Assembly: GCF_006547045.1 (NCBI RefSeq)
Contig: NZ_CP041242.1
Span: 3,606,001 to 3,670,000 of the forward strand
Reading direction: 5' to 3'
Source: Lysobacter alkalisoli
GTDB lineage: Bacteria > Pseudomonadota > Gammaproteobacteria > Xanthomonadales > Xanthomonadaceae
Length of the DNA stretch: 64,000 nt
Position 1 is the first letter of the stretch; each line of letters opens with the position of its first letter. The notes under the pieces are model-generated. The model made no database searches and was not told where the DNA came from. It saw only the letters and a list, made by a program, of their open reading frames with translations. Below, one piece after another: positions 1 through 10,386 of the stretch. Position numbers and translations under genes: made by a program.

Positions 1-148
1 TCCGACTCCCCGATGCCCGACGGGCCCGCGCGCCTGGCCGCACCCGTTCGCCATCTGCGTTCCTGCCAGTAGCACTGCCGCACGTGCCGCGTGGCGCTGA
101 CGGCAGGCTGTCACCAATCCACGAATCCAGCCATGCGAGGGGCTTCCG

Positions 149-1012
149 ATGATCCGCACTCTGACCTGTCTCGCCCTGACCTGCGTGGCCCTGTCCATCT
201 GCCCGTCCCTGGCCCGGGCCGCCGAGAGCTACGACAACTGCACGGGCTTCATCAGTTCGCTGCCTGCCACCATTTCCACCCAAGGCACCTGGTGCCTGAA
301 CAAGGACCTGTCCACAGGCGTGACCAGCGGCAGCGCGATCACCGTCAACACCAACAACGTCACTCTCGATTGCAATCACTTCAAGCTGGGTGGGCTGGCG
401 GCGGGCCTCGGCACAACGGCAACCGGCATTCGTGCCGACACCAGGCAGAACCTTACGGTTCGCAATTGCAACATCCGGGGATTCCAGACAGGAGTCGCCG
501 CCGTTGGCAATGGCAGTGGCCATCTTGTGGAGAACAGCAAATTCGACAAGAACACGCATACCGCTATCGATGTCAGGGGCGATGGCAATCTGGTGCGCAA
601 CAACATCGTCATCGACACCGGCGGCGGCACCGGGAACCCTGAAGCGAACGGCATTCACGGCCAAGGCAATACCGATATCCGCAACAATCAGGTCGATGGC
701 GTCATCGGAACCGGTGGCAGCAATACGACCGTGTACGGTATCCGCCTCACCGGGGGCCATGGCGCCGCTGTTGGCCAGAATGTCGTCCGCAACACGGTAC
801 CCACTGGAACCGGCCTTGCCCGCGGGATCTACACCTCCAACGGGTTGAAGATCTTCCTGGACGACAACCGCGTCAGCCTGCCCTCACCGCTCGCCGGCTC
901 ACAAGGCTATCGCTGCAACTCCTCCAATGGCGCATTGCGCAACAGCACCTCCTGGGGTTTTGCAACCGCCAACTCCGGCTGTCTGGATGACGGCGGTAAT
1001 GCGGTCCACTGA
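149..1012 (+). CDS. Exported right-handed beta-helix repeat protein, tandem copy 1
   Basis: A 287-residue protein with a clear Sec signal peptide (about residues 1-26, ending PSLARA-AES). The mature part is rich in short repeats of the kind VRNCNIRGF, VENSKF, VRNNIVIDTG and IRNNQVDG, typical of right-handed parallel beta-helix proteins (NosD/pectate-lyase-like fold). It carries several cysteines (SYDNC, TWCLN, LDCNH, VRNC), so disulphides are likely in the periplasm or outside the cell. The ATG has a GAGGGG ribosome site 7-8 bases upstream. No catalytic residues could be identified, so its function (carbohydrate binding or cleavage, or surface protein) is not assigned. A second copy follows in the same frame, separated by one TGA. 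Fold assignment is fairly sure; function is unknown. Confidence 0.75.
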   Translation: MIRTLTCLALTCVALSICPSLARAAESYDNCTGFISSLPATISTQGTWCLNKDLSTGVTSGSAITVNTNNVTLDCNHFKLGGLAAGLGTTATGIRADTRQNLTVRNCNIRGFQTGVAAVGNGSGHLVENSKFDKNTHTAIDVRGDGNLVRNNIVIDTGGGTGNPEANGIHGQGNTDIRNNQVDGVIGTGGSNTTVYGIRLTGGHGAAVGQNVVRNTVPTGTGLARGIYTSNGLKIFLDDNRVSLPSPLAGSQGYRCNSSNGALRNSTSWGFATANSGCLDDGGNAVH

Positions 1013-1045
1013 GCTTTAACGCAACACCTGCCTATCCCTGAGGAC

Positions 1046-1882
1046 GTGGGCACACCACCTCACGTATCGAGGAAGTCTTCCGAGGCCGCCGAGAGCTACG
1101 ACAACTGCACCGGTTTCACCAGTTCGCTGCCGGCCACAATCGCATCCCAGGGCACCTGGTGCCTGAACAAGGACGTGTCCACCAGCATGACCAGCGGCGA
1201 CGCGATAACCATCAACACCAACAACGTCACCCTCGACTGCAATCACTTCAAGATTGGCGGGCTTGCGGCAGGCACGGGCACAGTCACCAATGGAGTCCGG
1301 GCAGCGTCCAGGTTCAATGCGACGGTCAGGAACTGCAACATCCGCGGCTTCTATCGTGGCGTCTATCTCAACGCAGGCGGCGGGCACCTGGTCGAGAACA
1401 GCAGCTTCGACGGCAATACGCTCTATGGCATCTACGTCATCAGCTCCAATTCCACCATCCGCAACAACCTGGTCATCGACACAGGTGGTTCGACGGCGTC
1501 CACAAGCCTTGCCGCGGGAATCTTCGCGGCGTTCGGCGTGGACATCATCAACAACACCGTCAACGGCGTCGCACCGACCGGCACGGATACCAGCGCAATC
1601 GGAATCAACACAGACTTCAATGGCAGCGGCAGCATCAGCGGCAACCGGGTCCGGGGGCTGGCACCGACGGGCGCAGGCGTGCCTTACGGCATTTACACCA
1701 CCAACACGGGGCGGAGCATCATCCGCGACAACGACGTGCAGGGACCCGGTCCCGGCGTGGCTGGAAGCCTCGGGATACGCTGCTTCACCAATGAAGGGAC
1801 GGTCCTCGACAACGCGATTGCAGGATTCCAGACGGGCATCGCCAACTGTTTTACCGGTTCGAATGTCGTGAACTCGAACTGA
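1046..1882 (+). CDS. Right-handed beta-helix repeat protein, tandem copy 2 without signal peptide
   Basis: A 278-codon frame starting at GTG, strongly similar to copy 1 from SYDNCTGF onward (SLPATI, QGTWCLNKD, NTNNVTLDCNHFK, GGLAAG, NCNIRGF, GHLVENS, RNNLVIDTGG). It has no signal peptide and no well-placed ribosome site. It lies in the same frame as copy 1, and the 33 bases between the copy 1 TGA (1010-1012) and this GTG are open. Copy 2 could therefore have been joined to copy 1 before a stop arose, or could be read only by stop read-through. Without its own export signal it is probably a decaying duplicate. It ends with VVNSN and a TGA. Confidence 0.55.
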   Translation: MGTPPHVSRKSSEAAESYDNCTGFTSSLPATIASQGTWCLNKDVSTSMTSGDAITINTNNVTLDCNHFKIGGLAAGTGTVTNGVRAASRFNATVRNCNIRGFYRGVYLNAGGGHLVENSSFDGNTLYGIYVISSNSTIRNNLVIDTGGSTASTSLAAGIFAAFGVDIINNTVNGVAPTGTDTSAIGINTDFNGSGSISGNRVRGLAPTGAGVPYGIYTTNTGRSIIRDNDVQGPGPGVAGSLGIRCFTNEGTVLDNAIAGFQTGIANCFTGSNVVNSN

Positions 1883-1956
1883 TTCCGTGAGAGCTGCCTT
1901 TCTGGACGCCCGTGACAGTCCGGAAAGGCTTCCCACGTAAGCCCAACGCAAGTCGG

Positions 1957-2230
1957 TGCACGATCGTCGCCAACAACGTCATTCTCGACCGCAAACACGG
2001 GAACTACCTACGGAATCTCCGTGTCCGGCGGCGTGGACGGCCTCAACAACACCGTCAACGACGTCGCACCAACCGGGACGAACGCAGATGCGTTCGGCAG
2101 CGGCAGTATCGGTCTGCGCTGCGACACAAACCGGGAAACCGCCCGCAACAATTGATCACATTGTGATCATCGGCTTCGAAACCGCCATCGAAGCTGTCTT
2201 TCCAGCTCGAACTCCGTGAACTTGAACTAG
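1957..2230 (+). pseudogene. Decayed third copy of the beta-helix gene
   Basis: Three short stretches in different frames match the same family: NNVILDRKHG (compare NNVTLDCNHF), then VDGLNNTVNDVAPTGT (compare VDIINNTVNGVAPTGT in copy 2), then VIIGFETAIEAVF followed by a VNLN-stop tail like the VNSN end of copy 2. Internal parts are deleted and at least two frame changes are needed to join them, so this is a remnant and not a gene. It extends the array to three units. Confidence 0.7.
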
Positions 2231-2369
2231 TTCCGATACAACGGCGCCCAAGCCCGCCAGCCAGCCAGCCAGATTGCAGCCACGTGGCGGGCTTGGGATC
2301 GTCATCGAGGTCGTTCCAATCGCGACATGCACAGCGCTGGCCTGAACTGCCTGGACCAGCAGGCACGTT

Positions 2370-3266
2370 TCACCGTGAGCGGACGAAATCCCCGGCACGC
2401 GCTTTCAGCGCCTGCTGGCGCCGGCCGAAGAAGATGATCGCGATGCCGAAGCCGTACATCAGCAGACCATAGATCGCCGACGGGACGGCCATTTCCGGCG
2501 AGTCCAGCAGGGTCATCGCGACCAGCAGGCCGAGCGTGCCGTTCTTGATCCCGAGTTCGATCGCGATCGTCAGCGCCTGCTCACGCGGCAGACCCGGCAC
2601 CCGGGTGGCCAGCAGACCGGCGGCGATGCCGATCAGGTTCAGCGCGACGCAGGCCGGCCCGGCCCGGGCGAGCAGGCTCGGCAACCGATCCCAGAGCTGC
2701 CAGGCGATGAGCACGATCAGGGTGGCGAGCACGAGCGCACCGAACAGGCCGACCGCCCGCTCGGCGGCGGCGGCAACGCCGGGCCAGCGCGCCTTGACCA
2801 GCATGCCGATACAGACCGGCACCACGGTGATCGCGGCCAGCATCAGCACGGTGCGCGCCATCGGCAACTCGACCGCCTCGTCGGCCCCCGCGAACATCGC
2901 CAGCGCGATATTGGCCAGGAACGGCAGGCTGACGATGGTGATGCTGCTGGCGACCACGGTCAGCGCGATCGACAACGCCAGATCGCCACGTGCCAGGTAG
3001 GTGATCAGGTTCGAGGTGGTACCGCCCGGGCAGGCGGCCAGGATGACCAGGCCAACCGCGATCAATGGCGGCAGCTTGAGCAGGTGTGCGAGTGCGAAGG
3101 CGCAGGCCGGCAGCAGCACCAGCTGCAGAAACGTGCCCCAGGCCAATCCCAGCGGGCGCACGGCCACCTGGCGGAAGTCGGCCGGGCGCAGGCTCAGGCC
3201 CATGCCGATCATGATGACGGCCAGGGCCAGCGGCAGGCCCAGTTCGATCAGCGGGCTGTTTTCCAT
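2370..3266 (-). CDS. Bile acid:sodium symporter (BASS) family transporter
   Basis: About 298 residues with eight to ten hydrophobic membrane segments. The motif ACPGGTTSNLITYLARGD near residue 80 is the signature of the BASS family, whose members move organic anions with Na+. The start is taken at the ATG at 3266 because an AGAGGG ribosome site lies nine bases upstream; an ATG three codons earlier (3275) would leave no spacer. Substrate cannot be told from sequence. It stands alone between the beta-helix array and a GNAT gene on the same strand. Confidence 0.85.
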   Translation of the reverse strand: MENSPLIELGLPLALAVIMIGMGLSLRPADFRQVAVRPLGLAWGTFLQLVLLPACAFALAHLLKLPPLIAVGLVILAACPGGTTSNLITYLARGDLALSIALTVVASSITIVSLPFLANIALAMFAGADEAVELPMARTVLMLAAITVVPVCIGMLVKARWPGVAAAAERAVGLFGALVLATLIVLIAWQLWDRLPSLLARAGPACVALNLIGIAAGLLATRVPGLPREQALTIAIELGIKNGTLGLLVAMTLLDSPEMAVPSAIYGLLMYGFGIAIIFFGRRQQALKARAGDFVRSR

Positions 3267-3364
3267 CGTCGGCATCCCTCTGCGCTGGTGGCCGGCTTAT
3301 CCGGCAGTGTCGATGGGAGAACATCCGGTCGGCCCCGGGGCCGACCGACACCCCCGCATGCATC

Positions 3365-3850
3365 CTACGTCCACTCCGCCTCGAAAACCCGGTAGCCGGC
3401 ATCGTCCATGCCCAGCGCGCGATAGGTGTGCTGGGCCTTTTCGTTCTCGCGTTCGACGTACAGGCGCAGGCCGACCACGCCGGCGGTGGCGCGGGCCTGC
3501 GCTTCGACATGGCGGTACAGCGCCGCGAACACGCCCTGGCGGCGGTATTCGGGCGCGACGTAGACGCTCTGGATCCACCACCACTCGCCATTGCGCCAGT
3601 CGCTCCATTCGCGGGTCAGCATCAGGGTGCCGGCCGGCACCGCGATCATTTCGTCGCCGGCAAGCGGGGCGTCGTGCATCGCCATCAGGTAGCGGGCCTT
3701 GCCCGGGTCGGCGATGCCGGCGGTGACGCCGGCCAGCACGGTGGCGGGATCGAGCCGCTTGTGCTCGGTTTCCCATGCCATCGCCGCCGCCCACTGCGCG
3801 AGCAGCGGGGCGTCGGCGGCATGGGCGTCGCGGATGCGGAGGGTGGTCAT
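3365..3850 (-). CDS. GNAT family N-acetyltransferase
   Basis: A 161-residue cytoplasmic protein. The segment VYVAPEYRRQGVFAALYRHV matches motif A of GNAT enzymes (R/Q-x-x-G-x-G/A acetyl-CoA loop, here RRQGVFAA), followed by LRLYVERENEKAQHTYRALG, the usual C-terminal strand and helix. It transfers an acetyl group from acetyl-CoA to an unknown amine. The ATG at 3850 is preferred to a TTG two codons upstream. A palindromic repeat lies directly upstream. Confidence 0.85.
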   Translation of the reverse strand: MTTLRIRDAHAADAPLLAQWAAAMAWETEHKRLDPATVLAGVTAGIADPGKARYLMAMHDAPLAGDEMIAVPAGTLMLTREWSDWRNGEWWWIQSVYVAPEYRRQGVFAALYRHVEAQARATAGVVGLRLYVERENEKAQHTYRALGMDDAGYRVFEAEWT

Positions 3851-3860
3851 GTGCAAAGTC

Positions 3861-3908
3861 CATGGATCCCCGCCTTCGCGGGAATGACGGCCAAGAAGGC
3901 GGGGATGG
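3861..3908. repeat. REP-like palindromic repeat
   Basis: Contains GATCCCCGCCTTCGCGGGAA and, inverted, AGGCGGGGATGG. Similar dyads of the ATCCCCGC...GCGGGGAT type recur at 8876, 16431, 24375, 29288, 30968 and 63737. Confidence 0.7.
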
Positions 3909-3955
3909 TGATGAAGGCAGAGGCGACGATCAAGAACGCTTGTCCGAAGGCTTTT

Positions 3956-4551
3956 TCAACGTGTCACCTTGATGATGCCGCAGGCCACACGTGCGCCGGC
4001 GTTCCCGGCCGGCTGGCTGGTGTAGTCGTCGGCGGCGGCATGCACGATCACTGCACGTCCGGCGACGTCGTTGTAGGCGCCACCGCCCAGGGTCACGCCT
4101 CTGGCGAACGCGTCGACCCGGGCCACGCCCCGCCCATCGGCCTGCAGGTTGTCCATGTCGCCCCCGTGATGGGCACCGTGGCCGACCCGCCCATGCACGG
4201 AGTCGTCGGGGTTGAAGTGGCCGCCGGCACTGCTGGCGTCGACCGCGCTGCAGTCGCCTTTCTCGTGGATGTGGATGGCATGCGGGCGACCCGGGCCCAG
4301 ACCGCCGACTTCACCGCTCAGCCGTACGCCGTCGACCACCGGGACGATGGCGAGCTTGCCGCTGACCAGGCTGGCCGAGGCCGACATCAGCACGACCTCA
4401 CCGGCCTGCGCGGTCGACACCGGCTTCGGCGCCGGAGCCACCGGCTTCGGTGCAGGGGCGGGGTGGGGGTGGTGCTGCAGGCCGCAAGCAGGCCGAGGCC
4501 GGCCATGGCAGAGAACAGTTGCAGCGGACGGGAAAACCTGGGGGGCGTCAT
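3956..4551 (-). pseudogene. sodC: Cu/Zn superoxide dismutase lipoprotein, frameshifted by one missing base
   Basis: The superoxide dismutase domain is intact: HAIHIHEKGDC and GGHFNPDD carry copper/zinc histidines, and VIVHAAADDY and VACGIIKV follow. It would convert superoxide to peroxide in the periplasm. The domain frame (3956-4441) has only a GTG to start from and no export signal. In the next frame, an ATG at 4551 with an AGAGGAG ribosome site opens a lipoprotein signal (SAMAGLGLLAACSTTP, lipobox LAAC). One extra C in the C-rich stretch around 4465-4478 would join both parts through a Pro-Ala linker (TPPPAPAPKP). Either the gene is inactivated or the sequence lost a homopolymer base. Identity of the enzyme is secure; the state of the gene is not. 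Confidence 0.85.
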
Positions 4552-4658
4552 CGTCGGGCTCCTCTTTTCATTCGGTGGGCCAGCGTGGGCCCATGTTGCC
4601 TGCATGACAGGTTGTACTCGCAAACAGCCGCCGTACCCGTGAAGCCTCGGCACGGCTC

Positions 4659-6104
<1,446 letters not shown>

Positions 6105-6181
6105 CGGTTGTCGGTTGTCGGTTGTCGGTTGTCGGTTGTCGGTTGTCGGTTGTCGGTTGGTGGTTGGTGGTTGGTGGTTGG
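6105..6181. repeat. Heptanucleotide tandem repeat array before ntrC
   Basis: Seven perfect CGGTTGT units (6105-6153) followed by one CGGTTGG and three TGGTTGG units, reaching exactly to the ntrC start codon. On the coding strand the units read ACAACCG, so the ntrC leader has no normal ribosome site next to the ATG. Confidence 0.95.
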
Positions 6182-6246
6182 TGGTCCCGGGTTTCCAATG
6201 CCGATTGTCCGACCCATGTGCGCCAGCAACAATCGTCAACTGACAA

Positions 6247-7281
6247 CTACTCTACCGCCGACATCGGCAACAGCAGGGTGAACACTGTGTGGCCAGGACG
6301 CGAGCGGTAGGCCAGTGAGCCACGGTGTTCGCGCGCGACCTGCTGGGCCAACGCCAACCCCAGGCCGCTGCCTTCGGCGCGTCCTGAAACCAGTGGCAGG
6401 AACAGCCGGTCGGCCAGTTCTTCGGGAATCCCGCGACCGTCGTCGACGATCTCCAGCCGCAACGCCACGTGATGCAGTTCCTCGCCGATACGCACGGCAT
6501 GCTCGGCACGGGTACGCAGGGTGACGTGGGTGGCACCGGCCTCGATCGCATTGCGGACCAGGTTCCAGACCGCCTGCACCAGGCGGTCGGCGTCGCCCAT
6601 CAGCTCGGGCAGGCTGGGATCGTAGTCGCGCAGCAGGCGCACCGCCCAGCCGGCGTCGCTCTCGTTCAGGCGCAGCACGCGTTCAAGCACGGCATGGATG
6701 TTCAGCGGTGCCGGCGGGCGCGGCGGCGATGGACTCATCAGCTGGTCGATCAGGCCGGCCAGTCGCGCGACCTCGTCGTCGATCAACCGCACCAGTTCGC
6801 GCGATTCGGCATCGTCCACCCGCCGCGACAGCAGCTGTGCGGCACCCTTCAGCCCCGCCAGCGGGTTGCGCAGCTCATGCGCGAGCCCCTTGAGCGAGGC
6901 CGACAGCGCCGATGGCAGCAGCAGGGCCGGGTCGTCGCCGGGGAACTCGTCGACCGGATGCGCCTCCATCCGCCAGCCGCCTTCGGTGGTGCGGCTGAGC
7001 CAGAGGTCGGCAAAGCATTCGTCATGGTCGGTGAAACGCAACCGCGCGCGACGCAGGCGCAACGGCGCCCCCTCTTCGGCCGGTCGCTTCAACGCTTCGG
7101 CGAGGCGGCCGTCGCCGGCGTCCAGCGACGCCATCGGCCAGCCGAGCAGGCGCCTCGCACCAACGCCAAGCCAGCCTGACATCGCCGTGTTGCAGGCGAC
7201 GACCGCCCCGGAGGCGTCGCACCAGGCGATCGGCGTGGTCAGACTGTCGAACGGGCTTTCAGTGAGGTCGGCGGCCGGCAT
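6247..7281 (-). CDS. glnL: Nitrogen regulation sensor histidine kinase NtrB
   Basis: 344 residues, the usual length for NtrB. PAS domain at about 10-110. HisKA segment LKGLAHELRNPLAG has the phosphorylated H135. ATPase domain has the N box NLVRNAIEAG (about 240-249), DDGRGIPEEL and SGRAEGSGLGLALAQ. No membrane segments, so it is cytoplasmic. It phosphorylates NtrC under PII control. The ATG at 7281 follows a GGGGGC stretch and gives the family length; the frame also runs further upstream without similarity. It lies just upstream of glnG and downstream of amt, from which a strong terminator hairpin (7401-7425) separates it. Confidence 0.92.
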   Translation of the reverse strand: MPAADLTESPFDSLTTPIAWCDASGAVVACNTAMSGWLGVGARRLLGWPMASLDAGDGRLAEALKRPAEEGAPLRLRRARLRFTDHDECFADLWLSRTTEGGWRMEAHPVDEFPGDDPALLLPSALSASLKGLAHELRNPLAGLKGAAQLLSRRVDDAESRELVRLIDDEVARLAGLIDQLMSPSPPRPPAPLNIHAVLERVLRLNESDAGWAVRLLRDYDPSLPELMGDADRLVQAVWNLVRNAIEAGATHVTLRTRAEHAVRIGEELHHVALRLEIVDDGRGIPEELADRLFLPLVSGRAEGSGLGLALAQQVAREHRGSLAYRSRPGHTVFTLLLPMSAVE

Positions 7282-7400
7282 GCCCCCATGGTAGAGCGTG
7301 CTCCCGGCTCTGCGTAGCGATTCCGCCATCGGGACCATCCGGGCGGGAGCCCATGCCGATCGCAACTGGGCGTTGGCAGGGAAACGGCCTTGCAACGAAG

Positions 7401-7425
7401 TGGGGCGGCCAAAGCGGCCGCCCCA
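7401..7425 (-). terminator. Hairpin terminator after amt
   Basis: Perfect 10-bp stem (TGGGGCGGCC / GGCCGCCCCA) with loop AAAGC, 56 bases after the amt stop codon. There is no clean T run. It separates the amt transcript from glnL-glnG. Confidence 0.65.
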
Positions 7426-7480
7426 GTCCGTCTCCCCCGGGACCTGCCCGGCGACACCAGGCCGCCGGGCGTTGTCCCGA

Positions 7481-8917
7481 TCAGCTCTCGTAGGCCGACT
7501 CGCCATGCGAGGCGATGTCCAGGCCCTCGCGCTCGGACTCCTCCGGCACGCGCAGCCCGACCACCAGCTTGACCAGCCCGAAGGCGATCGCGGCGACAAC
7601 GCCGGACCAGACGATGGTGATCACCACGCCCTCGGCCTGGACCAGCACCTGCGAGACGATCGAGAAGTCCTCGTCACCGATGCCGCCCAGGGACGGCGCG
7701 GTGAACACGCCGGTCAGGATCGCGCCGATGATGCCGCCCAGGCCGTGCACGCCGAACACGTCGAGCGAGTCGTCGGCATTGAGCAACTTCTTCAGACCGG
7801 TCACGCCCCATACGCACAGCGCACCGGCGAGCAGGCCGATCACGATCGCGCCCATCGGACCGACCGAGCCGCAGGCCGGGGTGATCGCGACCAGGCCGGC
7901 GACCACGCCCGAAGCCGCGCCGAGCATCGACGGCTTGCCCTTGAGGAGGGCCTCGACCGCGCTCCAGGCCAGCGCCGCAGCCGCCGGGGCGAGCAGGGTG
8001 TTGAGGAAGGCCAGCGCGGCACCCGAGGTCGCTTCCAGGTTGGAGCCGGCGTTGAAGCCGAACCAGCCCACCCACAGCAGCGAGGCGCCGACCATGCAGA
8101 AGGTCAGGCTGTGCGGCTTGATCGCCTCGCGGCCGTAGCCGGTGCGCTTGCCGATCAGCCAGGCGCCGACCAGGCCGGCGACACCGGCGTTGATGTGCAC
8201 GACGGTGCCGCCGGCGAAGTCCAGCGCGCCCTTGTCGAGCAGGTAGCCGCCCTCGCCCCAGACCATGTGCGCGATCGGCAGGTAGGCGAAGGTGAACCAC
8301 AGCACCGAGAACAACAGCACCGCGCTGAACTTGATCCGCTCGGCGAACGCGCCGACGACCAGCGCCGCGGTGATGCCGGCGAAAGTGGCCTGGAAGGCGA
8401 TGAACACGTATTCGGGCAGCATCACGCCATCGGTGAAGGTGGCCGCCAGGCTGTCCGGGGTCACCCCCGACAGGAACAGCTTGTCGAAGCCGCCGATGAT
8501 CGTGCCCGCGCTGCCGAAGGCCAGCGAATAGCCGTAGATCGCCCACAGCACCACCACCAGCGAGAACACCGCCAGCACCTGCATCAACACGCTCAGCACG
8601 TTCTTGGCGCGCACCAGGCCGCCGTAGAACAGGGCCAAACCGGGCACGGTCATCAGCACGACCAGCAAGGTCGAGACCAGCATCCAGGCGATGTCGCCCT
8701 TGTCGACGATCGGCGCGACGTCCTCGACCACCTCCTGGATCACTTCCTGCGCCGATGCCAGCGCGGGCGCCACCAGCGCCGGCAGCGCGGACAACGCCGC
8801 CAGCGGTCGCGGGAAGCGGAACGCATCGACCGCGCGACGCTGCGCCGGCGAAAGCGCACTGGTATCGCGACTGTCATCCCCGCGCAGGCGGGGATCAGGT
8901 GTCTTTGAATCGGTCAT
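7481..8917 (-). CDS. amt: Ammonium transporter Amt
   Basis: 478 residues. After an unusual start (MTDSKTPDPRLRGDD) comes a signal-peptide-like segment ending ALASAQE, then about eleven membrane helices. Amt family segments include FYGGLVRAKNVL, FAGGTVVHINAGVAGLVGAW, NAGSNLEATSG, and DVFGVHGLGGIIGAILTGVF with the twin-histidine-type motif. It conducts ammonium/ammonia into the cell. glnK lies just upstream on the same strand, the classic pair in which GlnK blocks the channel. ATG 8917 has AGGGGAAAG upstream. Codons 8-14 are made from a REP palindrome (8876-8895), so the first 25 residues or so may not be ancestral. Confidence 0.93.
   Translation of the reverse strand: MTDSKTPDPRLRGDDSRDTSALSPAQRRAVDAFRFPRPLAALSALPALVAPALASAQEVIQEVVEDVAPIVDKGDIAWMLVSTLLVVLMTVPGLALFYGGLVRAKNVLSVLMQVLAVFSLVVVLWAIYGYSLAFGSAGTIIGGFDKLFLSGVTPDSLAATFTDGVMLPEYVFIAFQATFAGITAALVVGAFAERIKFSAVLLFSVLWFTFAYLPIAHMVWGEGGYLLDKGALDFAGGTVVHINAGVAGLVGAWLIGKRTGYGREAIKPHSLTFCMVGASLLWVGWFGFNAGSNLEATSGAALAFLNTLLAPAAAALAWSAVEALLKGKPSMLGAASGVVAGLVAITPACGSVGPMGAIVIGLLAGALCVWGVTGLKKLLNADDSLDVFGVHGLGGIIGAILTGVFTAPSLGGIGDEDFSIVSQVLVQAEGVVITIVWSGVVAAIAFGLVKLVVGLRVPEESEREGLDIASHGESAYES
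8876..8895. repeat. REP-type palindrome inside the amt 5' coding end
   Basis: ATCCCCGC-GCAG-GCGGGGAT, read in frame as PDPRLRGDD at the amt N-terminus, before the signal peptide. Confidence 0.75.
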
Positions 8918-9003
8918 TTCGTCTTTCCCCTTGATTGCGTCTACGAATGAGGCGTCACCGGTCGCCCGCCTGCGCGGAGGCGACGGCGGAAACGGCTCGT
9001 ACG

Positions 9004-9035
9004 GGCGGTGGCGATGGATGTCCATGGCCACCGCC
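9004..9035 (-). promoter_or_regulatory. Intercistronic hairpin between glnK and amt
   Basis: Nearly continuous stem GGCGGTGGC...GCCACCGCC with an inner ATGGA/TCCAT pairing, directly after the glnK stop codon. It lacks a T run, so it may protect the glnK message end or reduce read-through into amt. A full terminator is less likely. Confidence 0.55.
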
Positions 9036-9419
<384 letters not shown>

Positions 9420-10193
9420 TCAGAAGGACTTGGTGACGGACAGGGTCCAGGTCTCGTCCGGCCCGATCAGGTCGTTGTCGTTGTAGGCAAAGGCGATATC
9501 GAAGCCGCCGTCGAAGCTCTTGCCGACGCCGACCGACCAGAACGCGTAGTCGCTGGCCGGGTCGTGCTTCACCCACTGTTTGCCGACGGCGCCGTCGAGG
9601 GTCCAGCTCGGTGCGAACTCCCAGCTGGTGCCCAGTTCCAGCGCCTGGCTGCCATCGGAATCGTCGACGCCGAACCAGTCGGTCAACGCATACGAATAGG
9701 TGAGCGAGAGGATGTTCCACTCGAGGCCGAAGTAGAGCTCGGCGGTGTCGGCCTTGTTGAAGCCCGAGGGATAACTGCCCGGGTACCAGTAGTAGATCGC
9801 GCCGACGTCGTAGCTGATGCCGCTGTCGCCGAACTCGCCGCCGTAACCGAAATAGACGTCGAGCTCGACCTGGCTGGAGATGTCGGGATCGGAATCGGCC
9901 AGCCAGCTGATGCTGCTGCCCCAGGCACCGACGTAGAAACCGCTGTCGTCGGTGTACTCGATGCCGCCCTGGATCGCCGGCTTCTCGTCGGTCTGGGTGA
10001 TGCCGCGGAACAGGTAGTCGCTGGTCAGGGTGAGTTCGCCCGATACCTCACCGGCCTGTGCATGGCCCATCCCGAGGCCGGCCAGCAGTACGCACGACAC
10101 CACGGGAGCCAGAATGCGGCCGGCCGCGGTGCGATGGGTCGCGACACGGTGGCGTGAAACACAACGCTTGCTGCTATTGATCTGAGACGACAT
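9420..10193 (-). CDS. TorF family putative porin
   Basis: 257 residues with a long signal peptide (cleavage near AQAGEV, residues 46-49). The mature chain is an aromatic-rich beta-barrel pattern (LTLTSDYLFRGITQTDEKPA, FYVGAWGSSI, VELDVYFGYGG) ending in SVTKSF with a terminal phenylalanine. This fits the TorF/CHP02001 family, found widely next to glnK-amt. It is inferred to let ammonium or other small nitrogen compounds through the outer membrane; no direct evidence for that is in the sequence. It is the first gene of the porin-glnK-amt cluster, 45 bases before glnK. Confidence 0.82.
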   Translation of the reverse strand: MSSQINSSKRCVSRHRVATHRTAAGRILAPVVSCVLLAGLGMGHAQAGEVSGELTLTSDYLFRGITQTDEKPAIQGGIEYTDDSGFYVGAWGSSISWLADSDPDISSQVELDVYFGYGGEFGDSGISYDVGAIYYWYPGSYPSGFNKADTAELYFGLEWNILSLTYSYALTDWFGVDDSDGSQALELGTSWEFAPSWTLDGAVGKQWVKHDPASDYAFWSVGVGKSFDGGFDIAFAYNDNDLIGPDETWTLSVTKSF

Positions 10194-10386
10194 GACACAG
10201 GCTCCTCATATGCGATGGCCCTCCCCGGTCATTGCTTTCGTGCTCGTACGGCAGGGCCTCGAAGCCCCGCCGCATCCTGTTTCCAGGCAAATTCAGGGCA
10301 AAAGCCGCCCTGCGGCGGGCACGCCCACCGTTGTGGTCCTTCTTTCGTTGCGGTAGTGCGGGGTCCCTTGCCCCACCGTGCGACGG

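Noticed and set aside
6105-6181. Regular repeats considered as a CRISPR array
   Set aside because: Units are 7 bp and contiguous with no spacers.
7298-8908. A 536-codon plus-strand frame opposite amt
   Set aside because: Antisense to a certain ammonium transporter gene. The translation is Gln/Arg/His-rich without any motif.
10194-10300. A possible sigma-54 promoter before the porin-glnK-amt unit (TGGAAACAGGATGC on the minus strand)
   Set aside because: The GG and GC are nine, not ten, bases apart and the flanks match poorly. No NtrC dyad was found nearby.
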